Positions 24,771-32,614 of a DNA stretch of 46,089 nt are shown here, in pieces. Under the pieces are notes generated by a model. That model did not search any database, was not told the DNA's origin, and saw only the letters and a list, made by a program, of their open reading frames with translations. This DNA comes from Christensenellaceae bacterium (GTDB lineage Bacteria; Bacillota; Clostridia; Christensenellales; Aristaeellaceae). The stretch spans positions 1 to 46,089 of the forward strand of contig JAAYRU010000022.1 of assembly GCA_012518615.1 (NCBI GenBank), written 5' to 3'. Numbering within the stretch: position 1 is the first letter of the stretch; each line of letters opens with the position of its first letter. A program made the position numbers and the translations under genes.

Positions 24771-26534
24771 TTATAACATGCTTATTTCGCCGGAATATAC
24801 CCTGCCGAACTCCGCATCAACAGTCAAGATTTCTCCGTCTTTTATAAGCTTCGTGGCATCTTTAGCACCCACAATTACAGGAATACCTAAATTCAATCCG
24901 GCGATTGCGGCGTTTGATGTTATTTCGTCCGATTCAATAACGATAGCGGAAGCTTTCACCACCATTTTCATTATATCTTTAACTGTAGTTGAAGCTATGA
25001 GTATATTGCCTTTCTGGAACATTTGAGGCGATGTTGTGGAATCTACTATTTGCGCTTTACCGGAAACTTTGCTGTTCCCCACCCCTATACCTTGGACAAT
25101 AATCTTCATGGCTATGTGAACTCTTACTAAGTTTGTGTTGCCGGCTTTTCCCACAGGAACTCCCGCTGTTAATACTACCAAGTCACCTTCATGGATATGT
25201 CCATGCAATATCGCTTCATCTACAGCGCTTCGCAGCAATTCTTCGGTACCAGTTAGTTCGGGACCTCTAATAGGTATTACTCCCCATAGAAGACCCATCT
25301 GCATATAGGTTCTTTCATCATTAGTTGACGCAATTATAGGAGATTTAGGTCTGTAAGATGATACCATGCGTGCAGTATATCCGCCTGCTGTTGCTGTAAT
25401 AATCGCCTTCGCTTTCAAATCTGATGCAGTAATACAAGTAGCGTGAGAAATCGCGTTTGTTATTGTTAACTGTTTATCGTATTTTTTATTATGAATATTA
25501 TCATCATAATCTATTGTACTCTCTGTGGCATATGCGATTCTGCTCATAGTTTCTACCGATTGTACAGGATACTTTCCAGCAGCTGTCTCTCCTGAAAGCA
25601 TAATGGCATCCGTGCCGTCCAATATCGCGTTTGCAACGTCTGTCACTTCCGCTCTTGTGGGTCTGGGGTTTCTCATCATGGAGTCCAGCATCTGCGTAGC
25701 TACGATTACAGGCTTTGAAATTTTGTTGCAAGCAATAATGAGTTCTTTTTGTATCATAGGCATATGTTCCGTAGGCACTTCCACACCTAGGTCTCCCCTA
25801 GCTATCATTATGCCGTCGGTAACATCGAGGATTTCATTAATATTGTCTAAACCTTCTTGGTTTTCAATTTTTGCTATTATTTTTATTTTATTGCCGCCGT
25901 TTTTTTCAAGTATTTCTTTGATTTTAATTACGTCCTCGGCTTTTCTTACAAATGATGCTGCTATATAGTCTATTTCATTTTCTATACTGAATAATATATC
26001 GCTTTCGTCCTTAGCTGTTATAGCAGGTAAATTGACCTTTACACCAGGGATATTAAGACCTTTCCTGTTATTAATATACCCTGCATTGATAACTTCACAC
26101 TTTATATCTTTTTCGGTAAGTCCTTTGACTAACAGCTCTATAAGACCATCATCTATCAATATTCTGTCCCCGATAGATATATCATTTACAAGCTCCTTGT
26201 AAGTTACGGTGCATCTTTCCTTATTCCCTACAATATCGTCCATGGTTATGGTAAAGTTTTGACCCACCTCAAGCATTATGTCTTTTTCTTCAAAAACTCC
26301 TGTCCTGATTTCCGGACCTCTTGTATCTACAAGTATAGCTAAAGGCACGCCTTTTTGGCTTCTCAATTCTTTAATTGTATCGATTCTCTTCTTGTGTTCT
26401 TCATGTGTTCCATGCGAAAAGTTGAGTCTGCATACATTCATGCCTAGGTCTACCATTTTGCCAAGTGTTTCCTTATCCTCAGATGCAGGACCTATAGTAC
26501 ATACTATTTTTGTCCTTATAAATTCGTTAGTCAT
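24771..26534 (-). CDS. pyk: Pyruvate kinase with C-terminal PEP-utilising-like domain
   Basis: A 587-residue pyruvate kinase, the last glycolytic step (PEP + ADP to pyruvate + ATP). Catalytic-barrel motifs are IVCTIGPAS, IIAKIENQEGLDNI with the active-site lysine, IARGDLGVEVP and MLDSMMRNPRPTRAEVTD. Residues about 480-587 form the extra swivelling domain found in Bacillus-type enzymes. There the usual TSHAA phospho-histidine motif reads TSNAA (Asn541), so this domain cannot be phosphorylated at that site. AGGAGG lies 8 bases before the ATG. It stands alone, convergent with lysR. Confidence 0.97.
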   Translation of the reverse strand: MTNEFIRTKIVCTIGPASEDKETLGKMVDLGMNVCRLNFSHGTHEEHKKRIDTIKELRSQKGVPLAILVDTRGPEIRTGVFEEKDIMLEVGQNFTITMDDIVGNKERCTVTYKELVNDISIGDRILIDDGLIELLVKGLTEKDIKCEVINAGYINNRKGLNIPGVKVNLPAITAKDESDILFSIENEIDYIAASFVRKAEDVIKIKEILEKNGGNKIKIIAKIENQEGLDNINEILDVTDGIMIARGDLGVEVPTEHMPMIQKELIIACNKISKPVIVATQMLDSMMRNPRPTRAEVTDVANAILDGTDAIMLSGETAAGKYPVQSVETMSRIAYATESTIDYDDNIHNKKYDKQLTITNAISHATCITASDLKAKAIITATAGGYTARMVSSYRPKSPIIASTNDERTYMQMGLLWGVIPIRGPELTGTEELLRSAVDEAILHGHIHEGDLVVLTAGVPVGKAGNTNLVRVHIAMKIIVQGIGVGNSKVSGKAQIVDSTTSPQMFQKGNILIASTTVKDIMKMVVKASAIVIESDEITSNAAIAGLNLGIPVIVGAKDATKLIKDGEILTVDAEFGRVYSGEISML

Positions 26535-26750
26535 TTCACTACCCTCCTAAATAATTAATAAAAGATAAGTCTTTCGTTATCAATGCCAATCTGGTCTTTT
26601 TCAGCTTCTACAAGCTTTTACGCTTTTTGTCTATGTTTTTACTTCACTTTCGTTATCCTATAATCTCCTTCTTTTTCAAGTTCGCGACTCTCCTTTCATT
26701 ATTTTGAGAGATTTTTTTGCTTATCAAAGTTCATCTTATCCTATACATGA

Positions 26751-26779
26751 ATACTATTTGAAATTTGATATTTTGTCAA
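26751..26779 (-). promoter_or_regulatory. pyk promoter with a long leader
   Basis: On the minus strand TTGACA (26779-26774), 17 bases, TAGTAT (26756-26751), giving a leader of about 210 bases before the pyk ATG. The leader (26535-26745) is A+T-rich and has one AAGGAG followed by a TTG-started frame of about eight codons. I see no recognisable riboswitch. Upstream, 26780-26890 holds nothing I can identify. Confidence 0.7.
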
Positions 26780-26899
26780 TTTTTCTCCCAATATTATCCA
26801 TTGTTCACCCAAATAACGCCCGAAAGAAGGCAGAATAAAGGATGCTGGCACCAAAACCGGCACCACTCTAGCAAATAAATATTATAAAGCAAAAAACAC

Positions 26900-26928
26900 C
26901 CCCTTGAAATATTATAAAAATCAAGGGG
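26900..26928 (-). terminator. Terminator after tRNA-Arg
   Basis: CCCCTTGA (26900-26907) and TCAAGGGG (26921-26928) pair perfectly over a 13-base loop, followed on the minus strand by a run of six T (26896-26891). It ends the tRNA transcript. Confidence 0.8.
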
Positions 26929-26935
26929 TTTTACA

Positions 26936-27012
26936 TGGTACACCCGGTGGGGCTTGAACCCACGACCTTCAGAGTCGGAGTCTGATACGCTATCCAGCTG
27001 CGCTACGGGTGC
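26936..27012 (-). tRNA. tRNA-Arg (anticodon CCG)
   Basis: A 77-base cloverleaf on the minus strand: acceptor GCACCCG with CGGGTGT (one G-U pair), anticodon arm TCAGA-CTCCGAC-TCTGA giving anticodon CCG (reads CGG), T-arm GTGGG-TTCAAGC-CCCAC, and discriminator A followed by an encoded CCA. It is flanked by a terminator 7 bases downstream. It reads the arginine codon CGG only. Confidence 0.95.
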
Positions 27013-27122
27013 AAATTAGCCTACATAGACTAGCACAATAATATATTAGCGTCAAACACTCACATAATAGGAATATTAATTTTATCTGTTCATAATTTAT
27101 TCAATATTCAGCAAAAAATACA

Positions 27123-27131
27123 TGCTATAAT
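27123..27131 (+). promoter_or_regulatory. Extended -10 promoter of the htrA-like gene
   Basis: TGCTATAAT, a perfect -10 with the TGn extension and no clear -35, 50 bases before the chosen start codon. The expected transcription start (about 27138) coincides with the first base of the hairpin at 27138-27154. Confidence 0.65.
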
Positions 27132-27137
27132 AAAATT

Positions 27138-27154
27138 GTGCTCAGGAGGAGCAC
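27138..27154 (+). other. 5'-end hairpin presenting AGGAG in its loop
   Basis: GTGCTC and GAGCAC pair over the loop AGGAG at the predicted extreme 5' end of the htrA-like mRNA. It could protect the transcript from 5' decay or modulate ribosome access. The ATG at 27163, 14 bases after the AGGAG loop, is an alternative start. Confidence 0.4.
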
Positions 27155-27180
27155 AAGCATATATGAAAGGATTTGAGCAT

Positions 27181-28449
27181 ATGAAGAATAAGTTTAAGAA
27201 AATTACAGTTCTGCTTACAGCGCTAGCTTTGGTACTTACGCTGGGCTTAGGTATAAACGCCTCAGCAAAAGAGAACAAGCTTACGGATGAGCAAATTTCC
27301 GCAATAATAGATGTAGAAACGGATAGCGAAAAAGTAACAAGCCCCATAATAGAAGTGGCGAATGAAGCAAAAAAGAGCGTAGTAGGCGTAAACAACTACA
27401 AATCGCAAAGGAGCGATTATTACGGCTATGGCTACGGATATTTCAATGTGCCGCGCCAATCCAGTGAAAGGCTTGCAGGCACAGGTTCCGGCGTAGTTGT
27501 CACAGAATACGGCCATGTGCTAACTAACAACCATGTAATAAAGGATTCCACAAGGGTAACCGTTTCATTTGAGGGTGAAGAATACGAAGCGCAGGTAGTC
27601 GCAAGCGATGCCACTATAGACATTGCGGTTCTACATGCCCCTGGCATAAAGCTTCCGGCAGTGCCGCTTGGAGATTCCGACTCCCTTCAGATAGGCGAAT
27701 ATGCAATAGTAATAGGCAACCCGCTAGGGGAGCAGTTTGAAAGAACTGTTACAGTAGGCTTTGTATCCGCCCTTGGCAGGGAAGTGCAAGACCAAGTGAG
27801 CGACATATACGGAAGGCGCGCAACCGTTAAAAACCAGATGATACAGGTAGATGCCGCAATAAACGAGGGTAACTCAGGCGGCGGTATGTTTAACACCTTA
27901 GGACAGCTTCAGGGCATACCCTCTCAAAAGCTTGTGAGCGCTGATGACCCCTTTAGCGGATTCTTCGGCTTCTCCCAATCCCGCGCGAGCATAGACAATA
28001 TTGGAATGTGCATACCTATAAACGTTGCAAAGCCTATGCTTAAGAATGTACTTGAAAATTATGATTCTTCTCAGGTAGTAGCTTCAACTGAGAAAACTCC
28101 CCCGCCAAAGCTTGGCGTTACTATAACAACTCTATCTGCCGCTATGAACCAGAAGCTTGACGGCACTCTGCCAAACGGCGCGTATGTAATTAAAGTTGAG
28201 GAAGATTCCCCCGCAAGCGATGCCGGCATAAAGAAGGGCGATATAATAGTTGAGCTTGATGGAAAGATAATCAACAACACTGAGCAGCTATCCCAAACGC
28301 TTGCCGAAATAAAAGAAGGCAGCACCGTAAAACTAAAGGTGTTCCGCACAAAGGATACCGACGATGTTGCAAGGCTTAACACCATTGGAGACAGTGAATA
28401 TATAGACCTTGAAGTTACTTTAAGAGTACTAGGCGACATGGACATGTAA
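27181..28449 (+). CDS. HtrA/DegP-type secreted serine protease with PDZ domain
   Basis: A 422-residue trypsin-like protease for quality control of exported proteins. It has an N-terminal signal or anchor segment (about 8-28, possible cut after ASA), catalytic His118 in LTNNHVI, Asp147 in DIAVLHA, and Ser232 in NEGNSGGGMFN. The usual proline after GNSGG is glycine here. A single PDZ domain covers about residues 310-400 (SPASDAGIKKGDIIVELDG). A Tyr/Gly-rich stretch (YYGYGYGYF) precedes the protease domain. Start 27181 has AAAGGA 9 bases upstream; the ATG six codons earlier is the alternative. Confidence 0.93.
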   Translation: MKNKFKKITVLLTALALVLTLGLGINASAKENKLTDEQISAIIDVETDSEKVTSPIIEVANEAKKSVVGVNNYKSQRSDYYGYGYGYFNVPRQSSERLAGTGSGVVVTEYGHVLTNNHVIKDSTRVTVSFEGEEYEAQVVASDATIDIAVLHAPGIKLPAVPLGDSDSLQIGEYAIVIGNPLGEQFERTVTVGFVSALGREVQDQVSDIYGRRATVKNQMIQVDAAINEGNSGGGMFNTLGQLQGIPSQKLVSADDPFSGFFGFSQSRASIDNIGMCIPINVAKPMLKNVLENYDSSQVVASTEKTPPPKLGVTITTLSAAMNQKLDGTLPNGAYVIKVEEDSPASDAGIKKGDIIVELDGKIINNTEQLSQTLAEIKEGSTVKLKVFRTKDTDDVARLNTIGDSEYIDLEVTLRVLGDMDM

Positions 28450-28462
28450 TTGTACATATATT

Positions 28463-28488
28463 AAAAGGCTGCCACGCGGCGGCCTTTT
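28463..28488. terminator. Terminator between htrA-like and DEAD-box genes
   Basis: AAAAGGCTGCC and GGCGGCCTTTT pair with one wobble over ACGC, followed by T on the plus strand and preceded by A (T on the minus strand). It probably serves both converging genes. Confidence 0.8.
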
Positions 28489-28515
28489 TGCATTTAATGT
28501 GTAATCTACTTTAGG

Positions 28516-29682
28516 CTATATATGCTCAAAGAAGGGGGTATTATCCTCCCTTAGAAGCACATTATAGCCATCAAAATGCAGTTTTTCAGGCTCTGTACCT
28601 AGATATTTTATTATTTCATCCATGCGCACACTCTCTTGGAATGTAAGCAGGGTAAAAGAAACGCCTGTTTTACCGGCTCTACCTGTCCTGCCTATGCGGT
28701 GGAGATAGTATTCGTTTTCGCTTGGCAAATCGTAGTTAAATACGGCGTCTACATCGTAAACATCTATGCCACGGGCGGCGACATCCGAACATACAAGCAG
28801 AGGAAATTTCCCTGATTTATAGCCATTCATAATCCTAGTTCTGCGGCTCTGTTTTATATTGCCATGCAGCGCTTCGGCATTGTAGCCTTTTTTTGTAAGC
28901 TCACTACAAAGCCTTTGTGCCATAAACTTGGTATTTACAAATATCATAGCCCTTTGATAGGCATTGGAATCTAAAAGATACAGTAAATAATCCGTCTTTC
29001 TGTTGTGCTGAGCGTATATTACATACTGGTCTATTTGCGGTTTATCCTCATCTTCGGGCTCAACATATATTTCAACTGGTTTATACTGATATTTCCAAGA
29101 TAGCGTCATAACCTCATGGTTTGTGGTAGCTGAGAACATCACCATCTGCCTATTGCTTGGGGTTGCGTCTATTATCTTGGTTAAGTCATCTATAAAGCCC
29201 ATTTTAGCCATTTCATCAGCTTCGTCTATAACTAGGGTGTGGACATCGTTTAGGCTTACATGCCCCCTTGACATCATATCCAGCAGCCGCCCCGGGGTAG
29301 CAACAAGTATAAGCGGGTTTTTCTTAAGCCTAGGTACCTGTCTTGAAATAGGCTGCCCGCCATATATAAGCGCTATACGCATACCCTTTATATATTTTGC
29401 AAGCTGGCGCAGCTCCTCATATATCTGCATTGCAAGCTCCCTTGTGGGAGCAAGCACCAATTCCTGCAATTTAGGCTTATTCATATCTATATATTCTAGC
29501 ATGGGTACGCCAAAGGCTATGGTTTTGCCCGTGCCCGTTGGCGCTATTCCAATTATGTCGTTTCCATCCATCATAAGAGGGATGGTTTCCTTTTGTATAG
29601 TGGTTGGTACGCTTATACCCATATTATCAAGGGCTTTTAGCACCTCGCGGCTTACGAAAAGATCTTTGAAATTATCTGACAA
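28516..29682 (-). CDS. DEAD-box ATP-dependent RNA helicase
   Basis: A 388-residue helicase core: Q-motif region PTTIQKETIP, motif I APTGTGKT, Ia APTRELAMQ, motif II VIDEADEM, motif III SAT, and motif VI HRIGRTGRAGKTG. There is almost no C-terminal extension, so it is a minimal core without the RNA-binding tail of CshA or DbpA. A role in RNA unwinding or decay is inferred from the family. It starts 15 bases after the HD-domain gene and is co-transcribed with it. Confidence 0.92.
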   Translation of the reverse strand: MSDNFKDLFVSREVLKALDNMGISVPTTIQKETIPLMMDGNDIIGIAPTGTGKTIAFGVPMLEYIDMNKPKLQELVLAPTRELAMQIYEELRQLAKYIKGMRIALIYGGQPISRQVPRLKKNPLILVATPGRLLDMMSRGHVSLNDVHTLVIDEADEMAKMGFIDDLTKIIDATPSNRQMVMFSATTNHEVMTLSWKYQYKPVEIYVEPEDEDKPQIDQYVIYAQHNRKTDYLLYLLDSNAYQRAMIFVNTKFMAQRLCSELTKKGYNAEALHGNIKQSRRTRIMNGYKSGKFPLLVCSDVAARGIDVYDVDAVFNYDLPSENEYYLHRIGRTGRAGKTGVSFTLLTFQESVRMDEIIKYLGTEPEKLHFDGYNVLLREDNTPFFEHI

Positions 29683-29697
29683 ATATTACCCTCTCAA

Positions 29698-30360
29698 TCA
29701 CATCATGCCCTGTCCATTCATTGTAAGGCAGAAGCGCAAGTTAAGCCTTTCCGCGGCTCTGCGGCACAGGAGCATCCTATCTAAAAATATCTCAAAATAA
29801 TCCGATATAGAGCTTATGCTGGTATCAATAGTAAGCTGTAAATTTATTTCTTTATTATCCATATCTATGCGTATATCGGAAGCTTTTACGGCATAGTTTA
29901 CCCTATCGTGTATATCAAATGTTATATTGTCCTTGTTGCGAACGCGGCTTTCCCTAACATCGGTTTTGTCGGCAAGTATTACGGCGGCTGCAATATCGCT
30001 CACAGGGAAGGCGTTTCCTTCATCATGGTTGCCTATTGCGCCTACTATTACGGCGATATCGTCCGCATCTGCTCCCATTTTATCAAGGATAGAATACGCC
30101 ATAAGCGCGCCTGTTAGCTCATGCCTATCTCTATTGATTACATTGCCTATATCGTGAAGATAACCGGCGATAGCGGCAAGCTCCGCATCGCGGCTTGAAT
30201 GCCCTGTCTGCTCAAGTATCCATGAGGCGATTTTGGCAGTCCTAGTTACATGAGGGAAACTATGCTCCGTATAGCCAAGGGCTATAAGCATTTCATCCGC
30301 CTTTTGTATGTATTTTTTAACATCGGGATTATCCCTTACCATTTCATAGCTGATTTTCAT
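29698..30360 (-). CDS. HD-domain phosphohydrolase
   Basis: A 220-residue protein. The HD superfamily metal site is present: FPHVTRTAKI (His near residue 36), LHDIGN (His-Asp near 70), and a later GNHDEGN. Such enzymes hydrolyse phosphoester bonds in nucleotides or nucleic acids, but the substrate is not evident. The C-terminal 90 residues are not recognised; they may be an accessory domain. GGAGGA lies just before the ATG. First gene of a two-gene unit with the DEAD-box helicase, which hints at an RNA-related role (inference). Confidence 0.8.
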   Translation of the reverse strand: MKISYEMVRDNPDVKKYIQKADEMLIALGYTEHSFPHVTRTAKIASWILEQTGHSSRDAELAAIAGYLHDIGNVINRDRHELTGALMAYSILDKMGADADDIAVIVGAIGNHDEGNAFPVSDIAAAVILADKTDVRESRVRNKDNITFDIHDRVNYAVKASDIRIDMDNKEINLQLTIDTSISSISDYFEIFLDRMLLCRRAAERLNLRFCLTMNGQGMM

Positions 30361-30381
30361 AAAATTCCTCCATACCGTGCT

Positions 30382-30390
30382 ATTATAGCA
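30382..30390 (-). promoter_or_regulatory. Extended -10 promoter of the HD-DEAD unit
   Basis: On the minus strand TGCTATAAT, identical to the extended -10 before the htrA-like gene, with only TTG of a -35 17 bases upstream. About 20 bases separate it from the ATG, including the GGAGGA site. Confidence 0.6.
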
Positions 30391-30410
30391 AAGCGGTAGT
30401 ATTAAAACAA

Positions 30411-30434
30411 AAAAACCCGGCTTAACCGGGCTTT
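30411..30434 (-). terminator. Terminator of infC-rpmI-rplT
   Basis: CCCGG-CTTAA-CCGGG hairpin with flanking A/T pairing, followed on the minus strand by a long T-run. It lies just after the rplT stop. Confidence 0.85.
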
Positions 30435-30442
30435 AAAAATAT

Positions 30443-30790
30443 TTATTGTAAAGATAGTTCCACCAGCTTTGAAAAACCTTGGGCATCGTTTACCGCCATG
30501 TCGGCTAGCATCTTGCGGTTTACCTCTATGCCCTGCTTTTTAAGACCGCTTATGAACCTTGAATAGCTTACACCGTTGCTCCTTGCGGCGGCGTTTATGC
30601 GGGTTATCCACAGACGGCGGAAATCCCTCTTGCGGTTTTTACGACCTGCGTATGAATAGCGCAGAGACCTTAACACCTGTTCATTTGCAATGCGGTAACT
30701 CCTAGACCTGGCGCCATAATATCCTTTTGCAAGCTTTAATATCTTGCGACGTTTTTTCTTCGCATTTACTGCTCTCTTTATTCGAGCCAT
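30443..30790 (-). CDS. rplT: Ribosomal protein bL20
   Basis: A 115-residue bL20 of standard length. It starts [20 protein letters not shown], has a very basic N-terminal arm and a globular C-terminus ([41 protein letters not shown]). It is needed for early 50S assembly and, in Firmicutes and E. coli, represses its own operon. AGGAGG precedes the ATG. Last gene of infC-rpmI-rplT. Confidence 0.98.
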   Translation of the reverse strand: MARIKRAVNAKKKRRKILKLAKGYYGARSRSYRIANEQVLRSLRYSYAGRKNRKRDFRRLWITRINAAARSNGVSYSRFISGLKKQGIEVNRKMLADMAVNDAQGFSKLVELSLQ

Positions 30791-30820
30791 AATAAATTCC
30801 TCCTTACCAGAAAACTTAAA

Positions 30821-31018
30821 TTATTGTTGAATTAATGTGCGTATAGTGCGCGCTTCTTTTTTGTTAGCTACCATACCGCCTGCACGCAGTTGACGCTGGC
30901 GTTTAGTATTCTTCTTGGTAAGAATATGGTTGCGGTTCATCTTCCTGTGCTTAACCTTGCCACTCTTGGTTACACGGAAGCGTTTAACTGCACCGCGGTT
31001 TGACTTCATTTTGGGCAT
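30821..31018 (-). CDS. rpmI: Ribosomal protein bL35
   Basis: A 65-residue bL35 beginning [17 protein letters not shown], the conserved N-terminus. The start at 31018 has AAGGAGG shortly upstream; the frame is open for 15 more codons, but those do not belong to bL35. It is part of the 50S subunit and lies between infC and rplT as usual. Confidence 0.97.
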   Translation of the reverse strand: MPKMKSNRGAVKRFRVTKSGKVKHRKMNRNHILTKKNTKRQRQLRAGGMVANKKEARTIRTLIQQ

Positions 31019-31066
31019 AAAACTCCCCTCCTTATAAAAGATAGCTTTAAGGGCATTTATCAACTA

Positions 31067-31603
31067 TTACTCGGACTTTGTGGGCTTATCCTCCGGCGAT
31101 ATTGGCGCCATAATCATTATCATGTGGCGACCCTCCGTACTTGGTTTCTTTTCGACTATTCCAACATCTTTAAGCCTTTCGGCAAAATCGCGCATAACCT
31201 CAAGACCTATTTCCGGGTGGGTTATCTGGCGACCTCTAAAGCGTATAGTAACTTTTACCTTATCCCCCGCAGTTAGGAACCTGACCGCCCGCCTAGCTTT
31301 AACTTGTATGTCATTTTCTTCAATTGTTGCGGACAGCTGCACCTCTTTTACGGTTATAATACGCTGGTTTCTGCGCCTTTCTTTCTCTCTTTTTGCCTGT
31401 TCGAAACGATGTTTGTCGTAGTCTATAAGCCTACACACCGGTGGTTTGGCATTAGGGGCAACGCAGGCTAAGTCTAGGGCAGCATTTTCCGCTACACGTA
31501 AAGCGTCATCAATCGGCATAATCCCCAGCTGTTCGCCGTCGGCACCTATTACACGCACCTCTTTAGCGCGTATCTGCCTATTCACCATTAGTTCGTTGCT
31601 GAT
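31067..31603 (-). CDS. infC: Translation initiation factor IF-3, probable AUC start
   Basis: IF-3 of 178 residues when read from ATC at 31603. N-domain motif NRQIRAKEVRVIGADGEQLGI, a basic linker rich in Lys/Arg/Glu (about 80-100), and the C-domain RFRGRQITHPEIGLEVM. The first ATG (31588) has no ribosome site in front of it. ATC five codons upstream sits 10 bases after AGGAGG, and the extra residues ISNEL match the family N-terminus. Rare AUU/AUC/AUA starts are a known feature of infC, used for self-control by IF-3 start-codon discrimination. It is the first gene of infC-rpmI-rplT. Confidence 0.92.
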   Translation of the reverse strand: MSNELMVNRQIRAKEVRVIGADGEQLGIMPIDDALRVAENAALDLACVAPNAKPPVCRLIDYDKHRFEQAKREKERRRNQRIITVKEVQLSATIEENDIQVKARRAVRFLTAGDKVKVTIRFRGRQITHPEIGLEVMRDFAERLKDVGIVEKKPSTEGRHMIMIMAPISPEDKPTKSE

Positions 31604-31621
31604 AAAAAATGCACCTCCTGA

Positions 31622-31725
31622 GCATTAAAATTGGCGGGCATAACTACCCGCCACATTAAAAACACTGCATATACCCGACAAAACGATATTCGTAGGGTGA
31701 GAAGCGGGCAGCTTCTGCTTGTCGC
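31622..31725 (-). other. Structured leader of the infC operon (candidate L20-type leader)
   Basis: Between the predicted start (about 31725) and the infC ribosome site lie several hairpins on the minus strand. One is AGAAGC/GCTTCT near 31700-31716; another is a strong GGCGGG/CCCGCC at 31633-31652 just before AATTTTAA. The layout suits the L20-binding or attenuating leaders known for this operon in Firmicutes. I cannot match it to the published consensus by eye. Confidence 0.4.
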
Positions 31726-31731
31726 TTGAAT

Positions 31732-31760
31732 ACTGTATCAAATTATATACGCTTTGTCAA
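31732..31760 (-). promoter_or_regulatory. infC operon promoter
   Basis: On the minus strand TTGACA (31760-31755), 17 bases, TACAGT (31737-31732). It gives a leader of about 120 bases before the AUC start and lies just after the stop of the upstream gene (31776). Confidence 0.65.
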
Positions 31761-31775
31761 ATAAAATTCGCAAAG

Positions 31776-32612
31776 CTAGTCCTGCATGAGCTCGCCCGCA
31801 AGCATAATCTGCTCGTCTATGAGGGAGCAAAGCTCGCGCGTAGATATAAGGCTTTCGCTCATAGGAGCCATAAGGCAATCCTCCGTACGCCAACCGGCTT
31901 TAAGCACATTGGCGGTTGCGGTTTGTAAACACAGCGCCTCTTTTTCCAGCCTGTATTTATCCATAAGCGCATTTGATATGGCAAAATAAAGTCCGTAGGG
32001 GTTTATTGAACTTTCCTTTAGGTTTTTATCGGAAAGCGGCACATAGTATAGGCTTCCCTCATTGCCGCGCAGTATGCTGAATGAAACAAGCTGAGTGCCT
32101 GATATAAGAGTTGCTATATGCCTTAATATGGACCCGGCATTATAATCGCAAATTAAATCCCCCATATTATCAGGGTAGAACATTAGCTTTTCTATTACGG
32201 GCAGCATTCTTTCATCCGCCCTAATAAGCGCCTTTTCATCCGTTTTTTTAGCTTGCAAATATCCCCTAAAAGAAGCTAGTGAAGAATTAGAGCTATCTAT
32301 AGGCGATAGTACGCTGCCTTTAGCCAGCATATTGGATTTTAGTAGCGACACATTAGCAAGCCCTGAAAAGCTTAGTTTCTCCGCAAAAAAATTAAGTTTT
32401 TTTGCAGTTTCCTCCTTATGCGTTTCTTCGGCAGCTAATATATATATGCCGTCTTCTCTTGAAAAATTAGAGATTAATTCATCATAATCTATAAGCTTTA
32501 CAAGGAAACTATGCCCAAATGCTATCGCAAGCTCAGTTAGGGATTGTTGAGCGCAGTTAAGCAGGGTGTTTGCTCTCTGTCTAGTTGAACATAGGCTTAG
32601 CTTAACGCGCAT
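31776..32612 (-). CDS. Degenerate isopropylmalate/isocitrate-dehydrogenase-like protein
   Basis: A 278-residue protein resembling the decarboxylating dehydrogenase family (LeuB, Icd) but reduced. Recognisable are SREDGIY (residues 51-57, like the family RE-x-x-GIY), LANV (85-88, where the catalytic lysine of KANV is leucine), MGDLICD (150-156, like FGDILSD with both metal-binding aspartates), NP at 204-205 and WRTED (241-245). The first part of the family's nucleotide domain is missing. Without the lysine, normal dehydrogenase activity is unlikely; a binding or regulatory role is possible. Start ATG 32612 has GGGAG 5 bases upstream, overlapping the end of the CapA-like gene. Homology is distant. 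Confidence 0.55.
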   Translation of the reverse strand: MRVKLSLCSTRQRANTLLNCAQQSLTELAIAFGHSFLVKLIDYDELISNFSREDGIYILAAEETHKEETAKKLNFFAEKLSFSGLANVSLLKSNMLAKGSVLSPIDSSNSSLASFRGYLQAKKTDEKALIRADERMLPVIEKLMFYPDNMGDLICDYNAGSILRHIATLISGTQLVSFSILRGNEGSLYYVPLSDKNLKESSINPYGLYFAISNALMDKYRLEKEALCLQTATANVLKAGWRTEDCLMAPMSESLISTRELCSLIDEQIMLAGELMQD

Positions 32613-32614
32613 AT

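Noticed and set aside
26535-26750. Riboswitch in the pyk leader
   Set aside because: The leader is long but I could not find any known aptamer core or a terminator/antiterminator pair.
29123-29800. 225-codon plus-strand open frame opposite the DEAD-box gene
   Set aside because: All helicase motifs are on the minus strand; this frame has no ribosome site or family match.
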